Source: Flectonema sp. DT1601
Taxonomy: Eukaryota; Euglenozoa; Diplonemea; Diplonemida; Diplonemidae
Assembly (NCBI GenBank): GCA_964019425.1
Contig: OZ025800.1
Span: forward strand, 62,001-126,000
DNA: 64,000 bases
Direction: 5' to 3'
Shown piece after piece: positions 46,246 through 57,868 of this stretch. Position 1 is the first letter of the stretch, and each line of letters begins with the position of its first letter. Under the pieces are notes generated by a model. That model saw only the letters and a list, made by a program, of their open reading frames with translations. It did no database searches and was not told the DNA's origin. The position numbers and the translations under genes are program-made.

Positions 46246-46624
46246 AACTGATAACTACGGGGACCCAATCACAGGGATTGTGTTTTTAGCTTTGGCTGGA
46301 AATATTAACTCCCAGCCATTCACCTTGCCCAGACTAACAGGTTGAAGAAGAAAAAAAAAAAAAAAGGGGGGGGAAATGATCAGTGGGAGTGGAGAGAGTT
46401 AACAAATAAAATATCCTTTCTATTCGATAAATAAAACCTTTCTTTTAATAAAATAATCACACGTGTCTAATGACAAAAGAAAATAAGAAACTCGGAACAG
46501 GACCCCGTTAGCCTAAATTGTTCAAATCACACTGTAAGGGGATTACCGAAGGCCCTACAGAAGTATCTAAGAAATAGAATCAAAAGGAAACTTAAATAAG
46601 ACAGTCAGTTTTGGATCTTAACTG
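46246..46624. repeat. Dispersed repeat with hairpins, copy 2
   Basis: Diverged partner of 14191-14640 in the same orientation. It lacks the 3' half of the first hairpin of copy 1 and carries an A-run followed by a G-run in the middle. The GGCTGG/CCAGCC and CAATC/GATTG pairings are kept. Confidence 0.6.
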
Positions 46625-47815
46625 TTCCGGTACGATGTGCTAGTTAACCAACTAAATATATATAAAAAAAAAACGAAGAGAAAATAAGTAAATTAAATAA
46701 AACACAGAATAAGGTGGCTCTTTTTTTTCTCAGATAGATATCTCTGACAAACGGAATCATGAATACCTAAAGAATCTTTCTACAACACCATTTTTTATTT
46801 CTTTTTAAACTTAGTATTAATGGCCATCAGTCAATCAAAAAAAATCAACCAAAATGCAAAAATTTACCTCAAGACAGTCAAGTGTTTATATTTCGGGTTA
46901 TTAAGTATTCCAAAAAGCACTGGCTTTATCTTCAACTATACAGAAAATAATGATATAACGCTGTGATTTTTTGTTTGTGCACGAAACCGTGAACCGACTT
47001 AAACTGATAAAGCTAAAGGAGGTTTACGTGTGCTGCCCAACATTCTTTTTCGTTCTTACAATACTTGTTAAATGCAAAAAAAAATATAAAGATATATAAA
47101 AAAAAAACCAAACGTGTTTATTTTCTTATTTAATTTCCCACTGGCAATTACACGAGGTAAGTCACGAGGTTGGGAAATACGCAGAGAGACTAAGAGAATA
47201 AAACCGCAGAAAAGGCATTCTGCCGCAAGCGAATAAATCTTTTACAAAAAGTCTTTAAAGACAAAAATAAATAAATAAAAAAAATAAAAACAGGGGGGAG
47301 AATTGTTTTGAGCACATTTATAAAGACATAAATATATTGTATTGTATCAAAAAGTTAACTAATGTAAACAATTAGTAATTTATGATATGGCAAAAACACT
47401 CTGCAAATGTCGTACAATGCTAGCGTTTGTCAAGAATTCAGTTAGAAAACGTGAAGAGATTGCGTCCGTTCAACAAATAATGTTAGGACGTCAAAAAGGC
47501 GGGGAGGGAAACACTAATTCGTGTCAATTTAAAATTTAAGTTGAGGAGCAACAAAAATAAATTGGTCAAAACTACATAGCGTGCCTTCTTCCCCCACCTG
47601 TAACACGGAATACTAAATAGTGTCAGCAGTTTGGAACAGCTTATAAGCCAACTTTCTGTCTGAAAAAATAAGAAAAAAACCTTTTTTTGGTTTATTCCCG
47701 ACAAAAACATTGAACATTTATTATATTTGTTTATGCGCGAACCCAAAAGAGGAGAATGTAGAAACAGTAATAAGAATGAGGAAGGGGAAAAAAAAAAAAA
47801 AAAAACAATTCAGAT

Positions 47816-47945
47816 AAGCCTTATATTTTGTTGATCGCAGACACTAACAGGAACATTTGAACATAATAAATAAACGGCTCTTAATCTGAATAGTTTCTTC
47901 TCCGACTTTGTCGGTGCAAAAAAAAAAAAAAAAAAAAAAAAAAAA
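47816..47945 (+). repeat. SINE-like repeat copy with long poly-A tail
   Basis: It reads AAGCCTTATATTTTGTTGATC, GCAGACACTAACAGG, then TTAATCTGAATAGTTTCTTC, and ends in the perfect hairpin CCGACTTTGTCGG, TGC and a run of about 26 A. This is the best preserved 3' end of the family in the window. Confidence 0.7.
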
Positions 47946-48191
47946 GATTAATCAAAAAAACGGAAAGTAAAAAGACCCATTAGTTGCAAAAGGCAAACCT
48001 GCACCCACGAATTACATCAAAAAAAAAAGAAAAATATCGATGCAAATAATGTGCCATAAATTACTTTAAGTAAGTGATAGAAAACTACAACAGGAAATGC
48101 CAATCACGGAGGGTGCTGACAACTGTGCAGTGCAAATATCTGAAGTTGATGGAGAGAATAAGAGGGAAAACAGATTTCTTTTTTGCTCCAC

Positions 48192-48224
<33 letters not shown>

Positions 48225-48569
48225 GAAACGAAAAAAAGAAGAAAAAACAAAACTCACGCGTCGCAAAGTTTGGCAATATTTTCTTTATGCCAAGAGTGTT
48301 TGAGAGCTGACAGAATTAAATATTTAAAAAAAAAAAAAAAAAAATCAGCCAAAAAATTGTGTTCCTGACGACAGATTCTCCGGCTGACATTTATATTTAA
48401 GAGATTGACTTCTTGGTTAGAGCTCAATCTCAATGCGACAAATGAATGACGAGAATGTATCGTAGACTTACCAATAGAATCATCTACTTGTGCTGTACTT
48501 GACCTCTCCTCCTATATAATGAAGAGGGCTATTTTCTTTCATGTGATCGCATTGTCTGATTGCTAACAA

Positions 48570-51336
48570 CTACGGCTGAGGAGAACACAACTTCTCTGCG
48601 TCACGAGATGGGCGCCTTCTATTATTACTATTACTAGCCGGGCTAAACATAAATATGTTTACCTTTATGCCGGATGACAAAGCAACAAGCGCTGCAACAA
48701 CAGCAGCATGTGGTGTTGCGTACAGATCTTCACAGCAACCACTAAATGGTAATGACCTCGATATTCTAACAGGAACATAACATTGCTTAGCGTAGGATTG
48801 AATAAGAAGAGATTGGCGATCATCAGGTTGAGTCACAAGATGATTATTAATATCGTCGAGTGCTCTGTCAAAGTTTCGAGATAGTAAGAATCTCCACGCT
48901 GATTTATATAAAGGAAATGGATCATCTTTTACTTGATCATACATCCAATCTTCTGTTTTCACTCCTAGAATTCCTTCAAAAGAAAAAACGTCACTTCCAT
49001 TTGGATCAAAAGCACTTCCGTGAATCCGATCAACAGGTCTGACTGCTGCGAACATCTCAAACTTCACAGCCAGTGTTCGACAGCATAAGACTCGACACTT
49101 TAAAGCTCCCGCAAGCCTGCTGAAGATGTTCGCTCTTTCTAAGGGTTCTCCAGCACAAAAATTGCTTTTCAACGATGTGGTTCCTACATTACCAGTAACA
49201 GCAACACCAGCACTGAGACCTACGCAGATTGATCGCTCCTCGATGAGATCGTCCGCAAAGCGTGCTGCTAGTCTATGTGCACGTGGTCCTTGCCAAGTGA
49301 TGACAGCACTTCCACAACTAATTGATTGAACAATTCCATTATGACAGGCGCTGAGTGTTTTATCATTCAGAGACTCCAGAGCTGCTTCTAATGTGGAAAC
49401 AAGTCGAGTTGTGAGCTTATAAGCATCCTCAGTATTCCTAATTGGTATATGACATTCTGCTACTACAATACGACGCTTTCTCACACCGAGTCCAATAGCA
49501 CGCTGTATGTCCAACAGTTTTTCATATCTGTGATGTGATTTTGTTTAAAGTGATTGATAGCAATTAACAGCTACGATATAATTAAATAAATATCATACCC
49601 AGATGTCTGCGACTTAGAATAAGAAGTAAAGGTTCCAGTTGCAATGGGAAGTGTTGGACCTGTTATGGCGTCAGGAGAGTCACCCTGATCGCCATCAATA
49701 AAACTGAAGATCGAATTAGGGAGGAAAGGTTTAAACAATCTCAAGTTTGATATAATTGTCCCGAGAGACGTTCTCATTGAAGCAAGTTGGTCAGCTTGCT
49801 GACCTGCTACAATTGAACGGTCGATGTAAGCCTGGGTAGCATCAAGATCGAACTTTAAAAGAAGTTCGGATACATTCTCTACTAACGATATCGATGACGC
49901 AGCTCTTTCTCTTTCAGCTTCCAACTTCTCAACGTAATCGTATGAAAACGCATTGTGCTCACTCCTATCAAGTCCACGTAGCTCATCTATTTCTCGAACT
50001 CGTAACCCCAATGTGTATTTTAAAAACAAACCGATTGAAACAGTAGTAATAATAGCCCAACATATAGCAGACAAAACACCAATTCCTTGTACTACAAATT
50101 GACCATGATCAGATCCAGTAAGAAGCCCATATGACTGTCCTAGATTACTATTATTAGTAGCAACCTTTATTCGAGTACTGTCGCAGAATAGTCCAGTTGA
50201 GATTCCACCCCACATACCTCCCCCAAGGTGGACTGCGCCAGCATCAACAACGTCGTCTATGCGAAGGTGGAATCGCAATTTGTGGATGCCATAATATACC
50301 GCAGTTGAAACAACACCAACAACAATTGAATAAGGTGGTGATATGTAGGCACAACCAGCTGTGATTGAAACCATTCCACACAGAGCGCTATTACACAAAA
50401 ATCCGATATCAAAATATCCGTACAGACGGTGGCTGAACACCAATCCACTTACAGTTGCTGCCGACGATGATAAGATGGTGTTCACAGCTGCCAATCCAGC
50501 AGTTTGGCTTCCTCCGTTAGTTATTCCTCCAACAGAACCAGCATTGAATGCAAACCAAGCAAACCACAGAAGTAGAGTACCTGTTTAGTGTTTTATTATT
50601 AGGAAGTTAAATTAAAGACAAAAGGCTATCAAAACTATATAACAAACATACCCGTGGCTTGCTGAAATCTATTGTGAGGTGCGACTAACAATTGTCCTTC
50701 TTCAGAAAACAGATCAATCCCATCAGGTAGGACTCTATTTCCTAACATGAATGCGAGTACTAAAGCTGAAGCACCACCATAACAATGGATAACAACTGAA
50801 CCAGCAAAGTCAAGAACACCATTAGCAGCATAACGATTGTCTGAGAATGGCGACAACCAACCATAATCTGACCATACCCAATGAACTATGGTGGGATACA
50901 CGAATCCAGTAGCAAGAGTTACGAATATATAATACGACAGTAATGACATTCTCTCAGCAACAGCACCACTAACAATAGTAACTGCTGCAGTCATATAAGT
51001 AAATGATAAAAAGAAGTGAGAGTACTTACTCGCATTGGGATCATCAGCATCTGGCCGTAGTGCGTACAAATGTTCGTCACCACCTCCAATAAAAACAGAA
51101 CCACTTCCGTATGCAATAGAGTAACCAACACACCACCACATTAGTGAACCGATAGCACAATCACCAAGATTCTTAAAAATAATATTTATCACATTGCCTG
51201 ATCGAACCGAACCAGCTTCCAAAAAACAAAATCCCAACTGCATAGAAAACACGATAATACCACACGTCAAGGACCAAGTACCATCCAGGTCAGTAGATAC
51301 GCTCGCGAGCTCAGTTTGAAGGGTAAAGAGAAGATC
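48570..51336 (-). other. Module 2 of the fusion: canonical Amt domain plus pseudo-cyclase domain
   Basis: Pore features are complete: VHWVWSDYGWL, DFAGSVVIHCYGG (first His, about residue 800) and DAGAVHLGGGMWGG (second His, about 963). The cyclase-homology domain aligns with the receptor at 27586-30162 (KRRIVVAECH with KRRVSVLITN; LSAGVAVTGNVG with SACLGYVTCGNFG; EDWMYDQV with AEWMYQIE). Neither metal Asp is present: AECHI replaces FxDI, and SCGSAVITW replaces SGDxxLxxF. Catalysis is therefore unlikely; a signalling or allosteric role is inferred. Confidence 0.8.
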
Positions 51337-53408
51337 CTGTTTTTTTTTTAGATTAGTTTTGTCATCTTTTGATATCATAATATTGGTAACTAATAAAAGT
51401 CAAAGCATCTGACAAAAAGAATCGGCCAACTTCACTTTTTACTTTTTTACTCAACACTTTTGGAGCACAATCGGGAAGGTTGGTTACGCTGCCACAATTC
51501 TCATTCTACCGAACAACGGGTTTGTAGGTACAAAATAGAACAAAAAAAAAATACCTCTACTTCCTCTTGTGTAATATTACTATTGGCTATCGAGTTGGTG
51601 GAACCACTGTTACCGTCTACTGCCGCGGTGACTACTGTAATAGAAGTCAAGAGAGCAAAGTATGTAAACAGTCGAAGTACCATCATAAATCCAGATCGAT
51701 TAATGTTCTTAAGGAATTCAAGAAGTGAACGAGAACTGAGATTTGAATAGGTAACAAAACTGTGACTTTTAAAAGCCGGGTCTGTGACAAGAGAAGAAGC
51801 ACTTTCCTTACGATCAATGAGAACATCTTTATCACACTGAAACATTCTCGTCATATTAACACCTGGGATGAGTGTTGATGCGAACCTTGCTGCGATATCT
51901 GCGGGTATTCTTATCAATTCTGAAGCACTCTTAACATCAATAAATTCAGTCGCCAGACTTTCAGTATCAACTAACTCATCAGTTTCTACAGCATATGTTC
52001 CCATTTTAATCTCTCTGAGAGTAGATATTACAGAGTGCTCTTTGAACGCTTTAAATGCTTCTTTTGAGGCAACTAGTGGAGCGACTAACCAGTTCGTATA
52101 ATCGCAATGGGTTGCCCCGTGATCAGAGTGGTCTTGATCAGTACTTGATGTTATGACAGGAATCACTTTTGATAATTGACAAAGTAGAATTATAACAGCA
52201 AAAGAACAAAATACTCCCCAAGCAATGATGCAAACTATTGCTAAAAGATGAGAAGAAAATATCTCACCCCTAGACGGTGTTTCCATGATGCTTCCGTCTT
52301 TAAAGGGAACGAACTTTAACTGTGATAAGTCAGCAAGTAATGGAGTCATCAGTGTTGATACTAACGACGACATGAAATAATTAGCAACTCCATCAAGAGG
52401 ATCGTGAACTCCCAACTTCGTCTCAAGAATGTAAATCGAACAATAATAACAAACAGTTGCTGCTACTCCCATTAACGGAGCGTATGCGAGAGGTATGTAG
52501 AAACCAGAACCACAAGACATCACAAGACCTGATATCGTACAGCTGATTACTGATTCTAAAGTAAAATATCCCAACAGCTCTCTGCTTACTACAAATGTTG
52601 TTAAGACTGCGAATGAACAGCAGATTGTTGAGAATAGAGCAACAGCAGACACGGCATTTACCGAAAAAGGAGTCTGACCAGATTGACTGTATCCAATTCC
52701 ACACATGTGAAGACAGTATTGTCCCATCCACATGAAAATCAAACCAACCGTTTCAAAAAACCTATTATGTCCAATTTTCGGCATTGCACTAAAACACCCA
52801 AGTTGAACATACCGAGATAGACACAATGCGAATGTTGACGGAAGTAAGAATAACAAAACAGGAGATGACGCTGCTAAAACACCTCCACCAACTTTATCAT
52901 TTGACCAAATTGCGAGGAATCCATCAGCACCCCAAACCCAATGTGCTGCAATAGGGAATATTATTCCTGAGAATAAAATCACAATAATACCGTAAGGAAT
53001 TAAGCGAAGTCTTCCTACTGAGACTCCAGCAATTGGAGAGTATGCTGTTGTTACGATCATACAGGTAGCAAATAGAAGTGGATAACCCTCAGAGTTGGTC
53101 TTTGAGTAGTCTTCTGGTCGTGTTCCAACAATACTTCCTTCGGAGAATGCTATTCCAAATCCAATTAAGTACCAAATAATCGCTGTTAATACTGTTTCGA
53201 TAATTGTACTGGCAGCACCCGATAACACCATAGTACATGATGACGATCCTGCTTTATAGAAAGCCGATCCGATTTGTGACATAAAGAAGAAGATTCCACA
53301 AATCAATAACCACATTCCTCTTAAATCAGACTTTAATGTGATTGCCGCATCTAACGTTGATGTTAAATTTTTTATAAAAGTCTCTTCGTAAATAAGAGAG
53401 GCTGACAT
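48570..53408 (-). CDS. Tandem ammonium-transporter / pseudo-cyclase fusion protein
   Basis: Exons by my reading: 53408-51555, 51336-50652, 50580-49599 and 49527-48570. The introns (218, 71, 71 bp) have donors GTATTT, GTATGT, GTATGA and acceptors ending AACAG or CACAG. All phases agree, giving 1492 residues. Order: degenerate Amt module (1-about 420); cytosolic linker; one transmembrane helix (about 576-596, VLRLFTYFALLTSITVVTAA); Amt module with pore residues intact (from 619); Glu/Arg coiled coil (about 1055); the pre-cyclase motif LFKPFLPNSIF (about 1131); cyclase-homology domain (about 1185-1350); C-terminal hydrophobic/basic tail. An 11-helix Amt ends inside the cell, so one extra helix is what a second Amt needs to start outside. 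Alternative: two genes, the second starting at the ATG at 51378 (MISKDD). Phase agreement and the linker helix favour one gene; cDNA would settle it. Confidence 0.72.
51555..53408 (-). other. Module 1 of the fusion: Amt-family domain lacking pore histidines
   Basis: The family match rests on the early GMWLLICGIFFFMSQIGSAF segment and AAHWVWGADGFLA, as in Amt/Mep/Rh proteins. The next conserved block, normally DFAGxxVVH, reads KVGGGVLAASSPVL, so both the Asp and the first pore His are gone. The second His block, normally GVxxVHGxGG, reads HDPLDGVANYFMSSL, also without His. By family knowledge the twin His pair conducts ammonium, so transport by this half is unlikely. About 190 residues of soluble linker follow. 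Confidence 0.8.
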
Positions 53409-54657
53409 GTCACCTTTAAACTTTGATGGGAAGAGAAAATAAATATAACAACCGAAGGACTACTAAAATTATTTTCTAAATTTTAACGATGAGTTTCGTG
53501 CTTGTTCTGTTGAGGGAAAATAAATCATTTAATCATCTTCAAAAATAGCGACACATCTTACTGAAGTGTAAAGTTAGGAGAACTGTAAACTATCGCTGCT
53601 GAGAAAAAGTTTCGAAATCGATTCCTCAGTCCTGCCTCCAAAAAAAAAAAAGAAAAAAAAAAAAAAAAAAAGAGAACAAAATAATAAATAAAAAAAAGGT
53701 TTTTTGTTAAATCCAAAACGTTTCGTTGTTCTAATCATTGTGAGATTTTTTTCTTTTTTTTAATATCATCGTCGAGAGGTTTCGTTTAACTTCGATAAAT
53801 TAATTACGACATCGTTTTTAATGACAACAACACATCTCTATATCAGATTCCATACTGTGATGGGGAAGTAGTTTAGTTCGACTAACATCTTCATCTGATC
53901 CATTCAGTGAACTTTTAGAACACAAAACAATATTTATGTTATGTCCTTTACGAAATAATACATCCACTAATCAATGCGTCTTCTTTAGTAGTATCAATAC
54001 GACCTTCAACGTGTTGCATTCCTCTCGTGTGAGAATTTCGTACCTTTATAGATGACGGCATATTATGTAACGAAATAAGTGTACTGATGGGTTGAAGGGA
54101 GTATTTTAAAAAAGATTTCCCCCCCCCCTCTTTTTATTTTTGCTAATCTATTATTCAACACCTTATCCCCTCACCACTTTACCCCGATTTAGTTGTTGTT
54201 TTTTTTTTGTCGATAAAAATAGAAATAAAGTGTAATAATCAACAAAATTTAAAAAAAACAGATATGAAATAAATAAATACAGGGGAAAAAGAAACAAGAA
54301 AGCGCGACTTCTCTCAGCAGAAGGCTGCAGGGGAAGATCATCGGAAAACCAAAACTGAATAACATCACAAAGTTTAGAAATATAAATATGACAAGCATTA
54401 ATACCACAGTGGGCATGCGCCTTCGATAAACAAAAAGATGGCACCACAGAACAGAATGCCTTAATAATGAAACAGTTTACACTCAATTCACTCCCTTAGT
54501 AGTATTTAAGAGAAGATAGACTATTATTAAAAAATATGAATTATTACCGTAGTCCATACAGTAATAGGCTTGGATTTATACGAAATTTTTATGGTCGAAA
54601 AAAAAAAAAAACGAAACAAAGCAATAATCTAATAAGCGAGTTCCGTAGTCAGATGAA
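53409..54657. other. Intergenic region, 1.2 kb, no gene supported
   Basis: It contains A-tracts near 53641-53672 and a C-run at 54120-54128. A 107-codon minus frame (54163-54486) is Phe/Leu-rich, has no start-proximal acceptor and looks like chance. Confidence 0.5.
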
Positions 54658-56068
54658 TTATTTCTTATTGCCTGATGGCTCTTCTGGTGCTCTGTTGTTA
54701 TTTTAATTATTTATGCATGTTGAAATGAATTGACTAAACCCAATTACCTAATAGTACCTATCCATGACAAGTACTACAAGGATAGAAAATATAGTTAGCA
54801 TACCCGAAAGGACGATCAAGAGGGGCTGGGGGTTCTTGTAGGGCAGCAGGTACTGTTGCTTCAGCAACAGGATTATAATCACCTACTCGGTAATGAGACA
54901 CTCCGGAACCACCACCTGCTGGTCTAGCGTGTGTACTTCCAACTGTTTTCGTTTGTTGATTGCGACCACCAGGCTTTCCGTATATTGACATCCCCTTTCC
55001 TTGTCTGTCACCAGCACCACCTACACCACCTCTTCCTAGTACACTACCATTAGAGCCACCAATACCACCAGCACCGTTTACACCTCCATCAAGAATAGGA
55101 TTGCCGTACATATCGAGTGGTGTACCATCTGGTGCATATGAATGAGGTTGCATCTGATTTCGACCTGGAATAGGATTCCCGTACTCATCTAACACCATGT
55201 AACCAGCGTCTGAAGCATCTGTCTCACCAGGTAGTCTGCTTAATTGACTATTTGGGTATCTCGATTTCACTGTTCCTCCGTACATCCCAGGATTGTCAGC
55301 TGGTGTTCGTTGCATCCCCAGATTAGTTGTTTGAGTTGGTTGACGAGGAGCAGTGTATTCACTGTAGCCGCTTTCTGATGGTGGGACGCGGTATGACTGA
55401 ACTGGAGGGGAGTTGTACTGTTGGGGAGGCTGTTTGTAACCGCGAGATTGTTGCATTTGTGAAGCGAAATCCTGAGCAGACATAGGACGTTGTGATTGAA
55501 TTGGTTGGGCAGGAGCGGGATGTTGGTAGCTGCGATGCTGTTGCTGTTGCTGTTGTTGTTGTTGCTGTTGAACTGGATACCCTCTTCTGCTTGCAGATTG
55601 TAATTGTGATGCAAAGTCTTGGGAAGTCATTTGCTGGTGTTGATGTGGAGGTGGAGGGTAACCAGAAGATGATGTTACACTTTGAGTATGAGGATTTCGT
55701 TGTTGATATCCAACAGACTGATAATTGTTACCTGAACGTGGTGCAGTAGAGTAGTGTTGTTGTTGTAAAGGAGATGGTTGTTGTCTCATACTTTGTGGTG
55801 GGGAGATCGTATTATTCGGAGCTCCTGATCTCTGCCCTCCAACGCTACCAGCGGCAGACATTAACATGAAATCATCAGCTGTCACCTTTCTACCTTTTGA
55901 ACTGTGATCATGATATCCTGTTGAACCGTCTTTGTGGAAATCAGTTTCTTCATCTCTATACTTTGCGTTATGAACACTCATTGATCCTCCTGCCATGGCT
56001 CCAAGATATCGAGGATTCTCTCGACCTTCTTGTCCTAATTTCACATAAAGGTTTGGATTGTATTGCAT
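54658..56068 (-). CDS. Gln/Pro-rich low-complexity protein, two exons
   Basis: Exon 1 is 56068-54804; exon 2 is probably 54691-54658, with an intron of 111 bp (donor GTATGC, acceptor AACAACAG). That gives 432 residues ending APEEPSGNKK. Another acceptor inside the same intron would give a different tail of a few residues. The N-terminal 60 residues are the most distinctive (YVKLGQEGRENPRYLG). Three related phrases follow: TADDFMLMSAAG, SQDFASQLQSASRRGYP and AQDFASQMQQSRGY. Later DEYGNPIPG and DMYGNPILDGG repeat. A Gln run and Gly-rich stretches separate them. I do not recognise the family; such composition is common in RNA-granule or scaffold proteins, but that is only composition. Confidence 0.7.
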
Positions 56069-56282
56069 TGTTATTAGATCTGACTTGTTAATAGAAATAA
56101 AGAAATTATTAAAACTAACAACACAAAACGTTGGATATCACTCGAGGATTTCCATCTCCTTCATTACGACTGATGTTCTGGGTCAGAGGGAACGTCAGTC
56201 AGTTTTAAACACTTTCAAGTAGATAGGAATACGAAACTTGCAGACATCACCACCATAAGGTAGTACCTTGACTCTTGTGTAA

Positions 56283-57218
56283 CTATTCAGCGCTGATTGT
56301 TATCTTTCCTTGCTTAACAGATAAAACCCTTCCAAGGAGAGGTTCAAACACTACAAACCCACCTGCAAGGATCGCAGTAGTTATTATGTTTGTGAAGTTT
56401 TTGGATACAAAAGTTTCTTTCTTGGACTTGGGAAACAGTTTTTCAAATCTTTTTGTCTTTCTGACAACCCGACCAGCAATACGAAAGAAAATACGAACCA
56501 CACACCAACTAGTGTAGACACCACAACCAGTAACTAAAACAGCATGATTGTTAACATCGAATTGAATTGGGTTACCAAGTTCTACAGACCACCACGTGTG
56601 ACTGACTAACATAGTTGACAGCAATACCTGTCCTTGAAGCATTATTTCACCAAAAGAATTAAAGTTTTCCATCCCAATGACTTTAGGTGCAAGTGCCGAA
56701 GTGATGCACATTGAGATTGGAGCGCAAGACAGAAGTATTTCTGTTACCGATTCACCAATATTCAAAGCTAGAATGTGACCAAATAATACAGAATACGTTA
56801 CTAAGACCATAGGCTTTACTAATCCAAGTTTTGAAAGTAATGTTATAATCCTTCCTGATGAGTACCCAAATAGAGTAAATCCAGCAAGTGGAAGCATTCC
56901 GAATTCATTGTTTCGTAGGGTTGTGAATATTGTTTCCTTACATTTAAGAGCGTGGATTACAAAAGGAACAGGTGTTAATAGCATTACAACTCCTGATGGT
57001 ACCACTCTCGGTAGTACTTCCCACAGCTTGGCTCCAACAAGAACAGCTGTAGCTCCAGTTGCGGCTTTCATATAAACTTTTGATCCAAAAACAACACCAT
57101 CAGTGAGTCTTGATTCTTCTCTTCCTTTCAGACAGGAATTCACAAATCTAAAACCAAAGTACGCACACCCAGCCATCCCAACTCCAGATACAACCTTTGC
57201 AAGGGATGGACTTTCCAT
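56283..57218 (-). CDS. Multi-pass membrane protein of unknown family, 311 aa
   Basis: One exon from the ATG at 57218. About seven to eight hydrophobic segments are visible, for example VVPSGVVMLLTPVPFVIHAL, ILLSCAPISMCITSALAP, VLVTGCGVYTSWCVVRIFF and IITTAILAGGFVVF. Basic residues gather in KGREESR near residue 30 and RKTKRFEKLFPKSKKE near 250, which suggests cytosolic loops. I recognise no transporter or enzyme motif. The short N-terminus before the first helix and the single exon match the neighbours. Confidence 0.7.
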   Translation of the reverse strand: MESPSLAKVVSGVGMAGCAYFGFRFVNSCLKGREESRLTDGVVFGSKVYMKAATGATAVLVGAKLWEVLPRVVPSGVVMLLTPVPFVIHALKCKETIFTTLRNNEFGMLPLAGFTLFGYSSGRIITLLSKLGLVKPMVLVTYSVLFGHILALNIGESVTEILLSCAPISMCITSALAPKVIGMENFNSFGEIMLQGQVLLSTMLVSHTWWSVELGNPIQFDVNNHAVLVTGCGVYTSWCVVRIFFRIAGRVVRKTKRFEKLFPKSKKETFVSKNFTNIITTAILAGGFVVFEPLLGRVLSVKQGKITISAE

Positions 57219-57868
57219 TTTGTAGATAAGTTTGCTATTTGAATGGATTTAAATATTTATATTGTTTCTCAACTTCAGTGACTACCTAACACACAAAGGA
57301 TACTTTACGACTCCTTATCACCACTGAGACGAAGGCGAACTATTTCTCGCTTCCAGAGCCTAAAAAATTGGAGGGTCCCAGTGTATTGAAAATACCAACC
57401 TGTGAAGGGAAAAAAAAGAAGAAACTAATAACAAAAAACAAAGCACAACTACATAATAAAACGCATCGACCATGAGGCCTGGTGTGGTGGGCATTACATT
57501 TTTAAGAATCGATAGAAGGGGAAAACAGGTTAGATAAATAGTCCCTGTTGGAGACGGGTCACCTCTTCTCTCTCCTGCAATCAAATAGCAGGACTCGGTA
57601 GACATCTTAAATCGTATTTATAACAGATGGTGAAGTACAGATAATTATTATTATTTTTCTTCACAACTTAATTAAGAGAACAAATACCAAGACTGTACCT
57701 TCTCCTTCATCAAATAATAAAAGACGTACAATAGTTTATACTTCACTATTGGGTTTGTGTTGGACTACAATTGGAGATTGGGGGTTTGAGGGCTCCCTTT
57801 TGCTAATTCTAAAGTACGCAAACTAATAAAACGACACTAAGGTCCCGTTAGGTGCTTCAAAGTCTGTC
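57219..57868. other. Intergenic region, 650 bp, no gene supported
   Basis: AT-rich. An 81-codon minus frame (57360-57605) has a Leu/Phe run and no recognisable domain. Confidence 0.5.

Larger units (their letters stand above)
39968..48569. other. Gene desert of 8.6 kb with transposon, minisatellite and repeats
   Basis: No host gene is supported. It contains the inverted-repeat transposon (40033-41816), two SINE-like copies (42803-42930, 47816-47945), a 16-bp minisatellite (43637-43820), the second structured repeat (46246-46624) and many A/T runs, including very long A-tracts near 47919-47945 and 48191-48219. Several 60-115 codon frames (for example 43220-43567 and 45421-45732, plus strand) show no recognisable domain and oppose the gene direction. 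Confidence 0.6.

Noticed and set aside
50652-51378. Separate second Amt gene starting MISKDD
   Set aside because: Not excluded, but the first 14 codons run through an A-tract that ends in ACAG, and phase-0 splicing from 51555 fits better.
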